The position numbers and the translations under genes are program-made. A stretch of 64,000 nucleotides of DNA from Dysidea avara (taxonomy: Eukaryota > Porifera > Demospongiae > Dictyoceratida > Dysideidae), in assembly GCF_963678975.1 (NCBI RefSeq), contig NC_089276.1, forward strand, positions 2,749,445 through 2,813,444, read 5' to 3'. The stretch's first letter is position 1, and each line of letters starts with the position of its first letter. The notes beneath the pieces were generated by a model. It saw nothing but the letters and a program-made list of their open reading frames with translations, was not told the DNA's origin and did not search any database. Positions 56,134 through 64,000 of this stretch are shown piece by piece.

Positions 56134-58590
56134 TAGAGATTCAGAGCATTACAAGTCACACTGAAGAAAGTTCAGCTATAAACAAGTCATGCACCCTGTA
56201 GAGAATTCAGCTACAATTAAGTCACTCTCTAGAGAATTCAGCTACACAGAATTCAGCTACACACAAGTCACTGTGGAGAAAGTTCAGCTACAAACAAATT
56301 ACCCTTTAGAGTGATCAGCTACAAACAAAACACTTTGTAGAGTGTTCAGCTACAACAAATCAACCTTTAGAGCGATCAGCAATGAACGAATCAACACAAT
56401 CTACGTGTAGAGAGATCAGCTACAACCAAATCACCCTGTAGAGAGATCAGCTACAAACAAATCACCCTGTAGATAGTTCAGCTACAAACAATTCACCCTC
56501 TGGAGAGTTCAGCTACAACCAAATCACCCTGTAGAGAGTTCAGCTATAAACAAATCACCTTGTAGAGAGTTAAGCTACAAACACATAAACCCTGTAGAGA
56601 GATCAGCTACAAACAAATCACCTTGCAGTGAGCTCAGCTACAAACAAATTACCCTGTAGAGAGATCAGCTACAAACAAAACACCGTGTAGAGACTTCAGC
56701 TACAAACAAATCAACCTGTAGAGATTTCAGTTACAAACAAATCACCCACTGTAGAGAGATCAGCTACAACCAAATCACCCTGTAGAGAGATCAGCTACAA
56801 ACAAATCACCTTGTAGAGAGTTCAGTTACAAACACATCACCCTGTAGAGAGATCAGCTACAAACAAATCACCTTGCAGTGAGTTCAGCTACAAACAAATT
56901 ACCCTGTAGAGAGATCAGCTACAAACAAAACACCTTATAGAGACTTCAGTTACAAACAAATCAACCTGTAGAGATTTCAGTTACAAAAAAATCACCCACT
57001 GTAGAGAGATCAGCTACAACCAAATCACCCTGTAGAGAGATCAGCTACAACCAAATCACCCTGTAGAGAGATCAGCTAGAAACAAATCACCCTGCAGAGA
57101 GATCAGCTATAAACAAATCACTCTGTAGAGAGATCAGCTACAAACAAATCACCCTGTAGAGAGTTCGGCTACAAACAAATCACCCTGTAGAGAGATCAGC
57201 TATATAGACACTAGACACAATATAGGGAATTCAGTTACAAGCAAATCACCCTGTAGAGAGTTCAGTTACAAACACATCACCCTGTAGAGAGATCAGCTAC
57301 AAACAAATCACCTTGCAGTTAGTTCAGCTACAAACAAATTACCCTGTAGAGAGATCAGCTACAAACAAAACTCCGTGTAGAGACTTCAGTTACAAACAAA
57401 TCAACCTGTAGAGATTTCAGTTACAAACAAATCACCCACTGTAGAGAGATCAGCTACAACCAAATCACCCTGTAGAGAGATCAGCTACAAACAAATCACC
57501 CTGCAGAGAGATCAGCTACAAACAATCACTCTGTAGAGAGATCAGCTATAAACAAATCACCCTGTAGAGAGATCAGCTATATAGACACTAGACACAATAT
57601 AGGGAATTCAGTTACAAGCAAATCACCCTGTAGAGACTTCAGTTACAAACACATCACCTTGTACAGAGATCAGCTACAAACAAATCACCTTGCAGTGAGT
57701 TCAGCTACTAACAAATTACCCTGTAGGGAGATCGGCTACAAACAAAACACCTTGTAGAGACTTCAGCTACAAACAAATCAACCTGTAGAGATTTCAGTTA
57801 CAAACAAATCACCCACAGTAGAGAGAGCAGCTACAACCTAAATCACTCTGTAGAAAGATCAGCTACAAACAAATCATCCTGTAGAGAGTTCAGCTACAAA
57901 AAAAAATCACCCTGTAGACAGATCAGCTAGAAACACATCACCCTGTAGAGAGTTCAGCTACAAACAAATCACCTTGTAGAGTGATCAGCTAGAAGCAAGT
58001 CACCTTGTATAGTGTTCAGCTACAAAGAAACCATCCTGTAGGGAGTTCAGCTACAAATAAATTACCCTGTAGAGAGTTCAGCTACAAACAAATCACCCTG
58101 TAGAGTGTTCAGCTAGATAAAAGTCACCCTACAGAGAGACCAGGTCACCCTATAGAGAGATCAGCTAGAAGAAGTGATCTTGTATAGAGTTCAGCTACAA
58201 AGAACCCACTCTATAGAGAGTTCAACTAGAAATAAGTTACCCTATAGAGAGATCAGCTAGAATCAAGTCACCCTGTAGAGATTTCAGTTACAAACAGATC
58301 CTGTAGATAGTTCAGCTAGATACAAGTCACCTTGTAGAGAAATCAGCTAGAGGAAGTCATCTTGTAGAGAGCCAGCTAGAAACAAGTCACCTTGTAGAGA
58401 GTTCAGTGACAAAGAAACTATCCTGTAGAGAGTTCTTCTACAAACAAATCGCCCTGTAGAGAGTTCAGATGTAAACAAATCACCCTGTAGAGAGTGCAGC
58501 TACCTACAAATCAACCTGTAGAGAGTTTAGCTACATTTCAAGTCCCTTAGTAGAAAGATCAGCTGCGAACAAGTTATCCAGTAGGGAATA
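56134..58590 (+). repeat. 31-bp tandem array, copy 2 (about 2.4 kb)
   Basis: About 75 units close to CCTGTAGAGAGATCAGCTAC plus AAACAAATCAC. A longer period shows at 56560-57790: a block with CCTTGCAGTGAG, AGAGACTTCAG, CACCCACTG and, in two blocks, TATATAGACACTAGACACAA recurs about every 300-400 bp, so part of the array grew as larger blocks. Confidence 0.93.
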
Positions 58591-58763
58591 ATAGACATGT
58601 AATAAATATATTTATATAATTACTGATAAAATCAAAAACAGTTGAAGTATTAAAAATCTGCCCTGTCTTTTTATTCTTCCTGTGGTAAAGAAATAGGATA
58701 GGTTAAAAAAGCCCCAAAGCCAGCCTATGGCCAGCTTTGGGGTATACAAATACAAAAAGAAGT

Positions 58764-59100
58764 GATATCTAATCAAAAACAGCCAAGCTGTGAAAAAAGG
58801 TGCGGCCCCTAAAAAGGCCAAGGTGAAAAAAGATGTGAAATCCAAGGTGGCGGTCAAGAAATGACTGTGATGGTAGGTTAATGGTAAAAAATTTAATAAC
58901 AACAATTCAGGTGAATTTGGTGCCACTTGGTCTTGGCACAAAATTCACCTGAATTGTTGTTATTTAAATTTTTACCATTAACTTACCATCACAGCCATTT
59001 CTTGGCTGCCAGCTTGGATTTCACATCTTTTTTCACCTTGGCCTTTTTAGGGGCCGCACCTTTTTTTACAGCTTAGCTGTTTTTGATTAGATTAATATCT
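58764..59100. mobile_element. Palindromic lysine-tail MITE, complete copy
   Basis: GATATCTAATCAAAAACAGC at the left and its complement at the right enclose arms of about 165 bp with a loop at the GGTGCCACTTGGTCTTGGCA region. A further 90 bp to the left (58675-58763) is shared with 43380-43470. Each arm read outside-in codes KKGAAPKKAKVKKDVKSK, like a histone H1 tail or other lysine-rich C-terminus. Confidence 0.85.
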
Positions 59101-59112
59101 GCCATAAAATAA

Positions 59113-60010
59113 GTTATAGTTATATCCCGGTACGAGGGTGATATCATTGTTATTACATGAGTCCGAGGCGGAGCCGAGGACGAGTGTAATAACAATGATA
59201 TCATCCGAGTATACGGGATATAACTGTTTTATATCCCAGTGCGCAGGAGTGCGCAGAAGTTTACGGATAGTAAATTAAGTTCCGGTTTGAGTTCCTGTCA
59301 CTGTGCTCAAGATTTCGTCCAAATTGTGTGGAGATTCTACTTCGTAGCCACAAGAGAGACCTTACATACTGCCTACAAACTGTAGAGAAGGGTGGTGTTA
59401 TGAAGCAGCGGTTCCAGGTACGATTCGCCTTCGTCAGAAATTGGTATAGTGTTGTCGCGTGGTGTGCAAGAGAAAAATAAAGACCAACAAGTGGCTACCA
59501 TAGTCCAAGATAGAACGATGAAGCTAGAGGAAGTTAGTTCTTCACCATAGTGACCGTTGGGAGTGATTGCTGGAGCGAAAATCGTTGGGAGTGATTGCTG
59601 GAGCGAAAATCGTCACGTACTATTCTTGACATTTGTTAAACTATCGTATTGGTAACTTGTAGTGTTATTGTGTAAAGGATTAACAGTTTTCTTGTAAGAT
59701 TTAGGTAGTTTTAAGTGCTGTATTGGTGTGTTTTGTATCAATATTTCCTTATTTGGCTCTTTGTTCCATTGGTAAACAATGCCATTCGCGGTTATTGTGA
59801 TGTCATGAAAGAGACTGAGTGGCTCCGCAACAGGGTGATAAGTTAGTTATCACTGGGTGATAACTAATATATCGTACAGTAGCAGCGCTGCTCTGTCTAA
59901 CTGTATGGTAGTTATAACCCAGCGCGGCGCTTTGATACTCCCACGCACTGGGGTTTAATGTCATTTATTCCCCAATAGGTTCCTGAAGACTACTGACTTG
60001 CAGCTAAACT
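59113..60010. mobile_element. Hairpin and TIR remnants with TTATATCCC ends
   Basis: 59118-59226 is a hairpin of about 45-bp arms (TTATATCCCGGTACGAGGGT and its complement around GAGTCCGAGGCGGAGCC). From about 59230 a second element seems to begin, TTATATCCCAGTGCGCAGGA, with a loose inverted match near 59950 (CGCACTGGGGTTTAAT). The interior has no recognised gene; a 29-bp phrase with GGGAGTGATTGCTGGAGCG is duplicated at about 59560-59610. Confidence 0.55.
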
Positions 60011-60580
60011 GACAGCCATTAGATTGATTATAACTAATTACTTATTAATTTTAATTATATGTGATTACGTGATCCCAATATAATAATATACGTATAGTCC
60101 TGTCTAAATGGGTTTGCTGCAAAGGAGAGACGCTAAACTGCTGGAATCAAGTTTTCTGTATTGTGTGGCCATGACCGAGCACCGCTAGAAATATTAAAAG
60201 CTAGACGGTGTGGAGAGAGAGTAATAACTGAAAACCAGGATCTATCCTTCGTTAACAGAGACGAGATTACGTGCAAACGAAGATGATAAGGAGCTAAGTC
60301 TCTTGGATACAGACCCACGTAAGTTCGTGTTGTGCGTAGTGTATTGTGTTTAAAACCTATGCATTTCCTAAAGATTCATAAAATTTAGTTGCCAGCCTTA
60401 GACCACCTTCAATCCGACCATTTAAGGTACTGCATGTAATTTTATGGTACAGGTATTACTTTCAATGCAGAGCCGAGTTAATGTTTAACCTGTAGCTGTA
60501 GAATCCCATTCAGCACTATATATTGTTTTCGCTTCTCAAATATCAGGCCTACGACCCCTGATTTCTTATAATGCCATAAG
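60011..60580. other. No gene recognised
   Basis: This AT-rich stretch leading into the inverted duplication shows no TIR or coding exon. Confidence 0.4.
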
Positions 60581-61490
60581 TGTCCAGCGATGCTCCAACA
60601 AATTAGAAACTGCTTCAGTCTTTGACGTATTGCCTACGTCATTCGTCATTAATAGGCAAATCCAGTACTGACCTTACTTAGAAAGCTCAATCCAACTAAT
60701 TATAGGTGTTCTGTTTTCTCCAGCAAGTAAACTACAAAAGTAGTAGCTAGCTGAAACTGGCGCCAAATGAGATAGTCTACTTTTCAGGGTATATTAATAT
60801 CTCGTACATCGAACTAGAAAATGCTTGTAATAAAATCAGCAGATTACGATGGGTGTTGTTTAAACTAAGGAGTTTTGAACATATATGCATGTACACAGTG
60901 CAAAACCTAGAGCATGCTTTAGCATGCTCTTGTCTAGGGGGGTCTGGGGGCATGCCCCCACAGAAGATTTTTTGAGAATTTACCCATCTAAGGTTAAATC
61001 TGGTGTAAATTTGGACCAAAAATTGTTCGACTAGTTATGCTAGCGATAATAACAAAGCAAAGCGACTGAAGTATGATGTGATACTCCAGCTTCCTACAGG
61101 ACAAAACACTTATGGCATACGCGTTGTGATACAGACTACATTATAGTCAATCAACTCAATTAATTTAAAAATGCAATAACACGCACACATGCATGCACAT
61201 TATAAGCAATTATCAGTTTAGTTGGTGACTTGTGGCTTCTGGATGAATGGTTTTGTATAGACGAGCTGCAGGCTATAAAGGAACATGTACTTGTAAATTA
61301 CAACAGAAATTGAAAAAAAAAGAAGAAACAAACAGTTTATATCTCACATAATGTTCCTTAACTGAGAAAGTTAAAGCACACAAACAGTTATTTCGAGTAT
61401 CCCTTTGATGTGGTTAACACTCTAATTTATGAGGTATAAATGTGCCATGATTAAACCATGCACACACAGACAGACACAGACACACTACAT
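60580..61490. repeat. Inverted duplication arm with the empty transposon site
   Basis: Complement of 35890-36683 joined to 40907-41010. The joint at 60674-60676 has a single TTA (TAA on the other strand), where the 4.2-kb transposon sits in the other arm. It contains the GGGGGCATGCCCCCACAG stretch at 60946. Confidence 0.88.
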
Positions 61491-62453
61491 CAGGCCTGCC
61501 AACCCTCACGGATTTACCGTGAGACTCACAATTTCACTACCAAGCTCAAGGTCTCACAAGCAGTAGCTCTAAACTCACGGATTTTTAGTTAAACCTACCA
61601 ATTCTCACTGATCATCACCGTAAAACTTACGATTTCTTTCACTTTCAAGGTCAGGCCAGGGTCAAAGCTCTCAGAATGCCCTTTCCAGTTCTCAGGGGAT
61701 TTCCCCTGGTACGTAATTGTGGTACAACTAATAGAGGCAAGATCACGTGATTATAAAGGCTGGCACTGTGGCAAGGATTCGTCTTCGGCCTTCTATTTAA
61801 TACCAATGCATTGGAGAGTATTTGGAGCAAGATCTGGAGTTGATTTTTAGCGGTCAGAGCTCTAATCAGAATACCAACCCTGACTGAAGCGCTTGGTTTT
61901 GTACATCACACATACAAGAGTACCTGCTTTCCCGACTGGGTTTCTAGCCTACACAAATGGTATGTACTATGTGTCTGGAAAATTTTATTTGCTTTCAGCC
62001 TCTAGGATGAAATTGACACATCTCCGCTAAGTCATCACGTGATATTATAAGGCTTATATCAAGAATTTTCCATAGCCCAGTCACGTGTTACAACTTCACA
62101 GCACTGAATAAAAGAGTAACTGTTTCACTTTCAACACAGTGACTTCCGAGTAAGTATATTTAGCTAGCTGGTGAAATAAGACTTGTGCACACATTTACTG
62201 CAGGTTTAGATATTCCATGCATAGATTAGTGATGCAAAACATGTTTTAAATGCCATACTGATGCCCATATGAAGATGGGCATGTGAATATGTGTTGCATG
62301 GTAAAGGTGGCCTATCTTCCCATTGTGTGGGCATGGGGCTGGGGCTGTTGCAACTTGCTGTGTCTGCCTATAATAATGTGCAGATACAGTAGTCCATTCT
62401 GGATGTCAAGACTAAGTCTCAAGGATTTTCTGTTTCCTAGGTTGGCAGGCCTG
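61491..62453. mobile_element. TIR element, CAGGCCTGCCAAC ends, duplication CTACAT
   Basis: The ends CAGGCCTGCCAACC and GGTTGGCAGGCCTG are inverted. CTACAT stands at 61485-61490 and 62454-62459, and the empty target is at 35884-35889 in the other arm. The interior is non-coding, with repeated CTCACGGATTT phrases near the left end. A six-base duplication is unusual and may mark a hAT subgroup or a different superfamily. Confidence 0.88.
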
Positions 62454-62714
62454 CTACATACATAGTATGGTTTTGAAGTGTACTAAGTGGAAGCAAATTT
62501 TGAGGTTAGTGCAAGATAATATTGTGGTTAGGGACTAAATGGCTTCAAACCCTTTGGAATGTGTTGGTTTCAATCATTAGACATTTATTCCAACATATGC
62601 ATAGCTTTAAAAACATCGCATTCAAAAGTGATTGTATTATATGAATATTTTACGCAGGTTGTCTACACTAATACACACGACCAAAAAATGTACTAAATTT
62701 CTGGTAATGCTTTC
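62454..62714. repeat. Inverted duplication arm, distal part
   Basis: Complement of about 35630-35889, ending at the GCATTACCAG phrase near 62707. The duplication therefore stops close to the first exon of the minus-strand gene. Confidence 0.85.
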
Positions 62715-62732
62715 AGGGCACATTGACCCTAC

Positions 62733-62822
62733 CTTGTCATTTAAATGGCGATAATACGCAGACACAGCAAGATACTGGTGGCAGTACGGACAAGGTTTCC
62801 TGTCATCTTGTCTTGCACTCAT
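62733..62822 (-). CDS. First exon of a zinc-finger-like gene
   Basis: An ATG at 62822 opens MSARQDDRKPCPYCHQYLAV and runs through SAYYRHLNDK to an AAG|GTAGGG donor (62733/62732). The CPYC...Y..H spacing resembles a partial C2H2-type finger. Later exons were not identified; the sequence behind the donor soon enters the inverted duplication. The gene starts about 130 bp from the plus-strand gene at 62953, so the two may share a promoter. Function unknown. Confidence 0.55.
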
Positions 62823-62952
62823 TTTGTTTTAACGATAACTAAAATGCGCCTTAATCTGAACATGCCTAGATCAGATGTATCACGTGATAAACTGAAAATA
62901 GTGCGATTATTTTCGTTGACGGATGGTTGTTGGTTATGATAGAGGACGAAGT
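62823..62952. promoter_or_regulatory. Putative shared divergent promoter
   Basis: Only about 130 bp separate the two divergent start codons. It has AT-rich stretches and a TCACGTGA palindrome (62879-62886), which contains an E-box. This is an inference from layout only. Confidence 0.35.
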
Positions 62953-64000
62953 ATGACACATAGGTCAAGACGCAGTAGGATTGCGGTGCGCCATCAACAG
63001 AAGTTCCAGTGTGTCCTCCGGGAGTATGACCGGCTTCTTCATTTTTATTCATCCTCCTCGTCTGTAGGAATTCCAAGGTGTGTAAATGAATGTGAACATG
63101 CTTATAGAAACAATTTTGGTTATTAATAGGCCACAATCTGAAGGTGAAATTTTCTGGCAGCCAGGTCAAACTATTCCAATACCGCCCTCACGTGAGGTCT
63201 TCGAACATAGTAGTGGGGAGATGGCAGAGTTGGTTGCTAGCATTCATAGCAGCTTGGGGGGCAAGTTGGATGCAGTGATGAATCGCTTGACTGGCATTGA
63301 AAGCCAGATGACATCTCTTCAAGCATGCCAGCAGTCACTAGAGGATGAAGTAAGGCATGTCACCAGTAGTTCTTCTAGACCTGGAAGCTCAGGTGATACT
63401 CCAAGTAACAAACGAAAACGAGTCACTCCTGTGGACTTGCAGGTAATATTGTTGTAGTGCCCATCTGTCATGTACTTGCATTATGTGTTTAGAGCCGAAT
63501 TCGTACTGTTTATAACTCACTGCAAGATGAAAGCCAGTTTAAACTGTATGAAAAGTGAACAAAATAATATATGTACGCAAGATATTTTAGTTAATTTGTG
63601 TACAATATACAGAAAATCTAGTGAACACAACTCTGCTACCATTAGAAAGATGGAAGAAGCAATCGGTGAAATGATTTATTCTCCTGCACAGATACAAAGT
63701 TGGTGGCCAAATGCTTTTGTATCATTCTTTACATGTTATATTTTGCAGAGGGCTGTAAAACATATAAAAAGAGCATTGCAGCAAGAGAAAAGGAGACTTC
63801 ACCAGTCAAAAAGCAAAAGCTAGTTCGCTCTTTAAAACAGAGAATAAGATAGCACCTTGTATTATCTATGATAATGCCAAATATTGCAGGCTTATGAGAG
63901 GAGGTCTTCGGTTGTTCGTCCAGGAAAAGAAGCTGATTATTGGAAGGATGTGACACCAGATATGATGTCTGATGAAGAAGAGGTTGATGACGTGTATGTG
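62953..64000 (+). CDS. Multi-exon gene of unknown function, 3' end outside the window
   Basis: Exon 1, 62953-63077, reads MTHRSRRSRIAVRHQQKF and YDRLLHFYSSSSSVGIP and ends CCAAG|GTGTGT. A 52-bp intron follows. Exon 2, 63130-63442, reads EIFWQPGQTIPIPPSREVF, a coiled-coil-like ELVASIHSSLGGKLDAVMNR...GIESQMTSLQ, then a serine-rich linker and SNKRKRVTPVDLQ, with a KRKR basic patch like a nuclear signal, ending CAG|GTAATA. Exon 3 starts at about 63493 with SRIRTVYNSLQDESQFKLYE, after which the frame is uncertain. 63600-63716 reads NSATIRKMEEAIGEMIYSP and QIQSWWPNAF. The last visible exon, 63890-64000, reads AYERRSSVVRPGKEADYWKD then PDMMSDEEEVDD. The family is not named, but a coiled-coil head and a DMMSDEE tail suggest a conserved nuclear or TE-derived protein. 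An alternative start is 62923. Confidence 0.65.

Noticed and set aside
56134-58590. CRISPR-like array of 31-bp repeats
   Set aside because: The units are contiguous with no unique spacers, diverge gradually, and lie in a eukaryotic context with no cas genes. It is a satellite.

Overview
The window reads as a TE-rich, AT-rich intergenic region of an early-branching metazoan, most likely a demosponge. The main reasons are a multi-exon immunoglobulin-domain gene built from phase 1-1 exons, an intron of about 52 bp in another gene, animal-type TE families (hAT, THAP-DDE, LINEs with either a YADD reverse transcriptase or a restriction-like endonuclease), and no sign of prokaryotic gene density. 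The species cannot be fixed from sequence alone.

Host-like genes sit only at the two ends. At the left, three Ig-type exons lie on the minus strand (1647-2855). At the right, a divergent pair starts about 130 bp apart: a short zinc-finger-like first exon on the minus strand (62733-62822) and a multi-exon gene on the plus strand that runs off the window (62953 onward).

Between them almost everything is mobile DNA, often nested. 3.8-6.6 kb is a foldback element whose inverted arms are 51-bp tandem arrays. 11.9-13.5 kb is a decayed hAT transposase. 14.4-20 kb holds LINE fragments and small TIR elements. 20.3-28.7 kb carries two nearly identical 2.8-kb elements in inverted orientation whose 8-bp flanks are exchanged, the mark of an inversion by recombination between copies. 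28.7-35 kb has a poly-A retroposon, a 1.5-kb TIR element, an endonuclease fragment and a hAT/ZMYM1-like fragment split by a MITE. 36.7-40.9 kb is a 4.2-kb transposon with TAA target duplications, coding for a roughly 1,086-residue protein with a plausible D-D-E triad. Its empty site is present at 60.67 kb in this same window. 41.9-44.5 and 52.7-59.1 kb hold dispersed repeats with 31-bp satellite arrays; the second is interrupted by a decayed THAP-transposase/YqaJ-PHD element. 48.3-51.6 kb holds a LINE with a restriction-like endonuclease, a MITE related to the 4.2-kb transposon, and a 1.5-kb TIR element.

The strongest candidate for something not well described is the 4.2-kb transposon and its 392-bp non-autonomous relative. 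The best evolutionary signal is the inversion with swapped target duplications. Target duplications of several lengths can be read directly (3, 5, 6, 8 bp), which separates the TE families without database help. No tRNA, rRNA or CRISPR array was seen.
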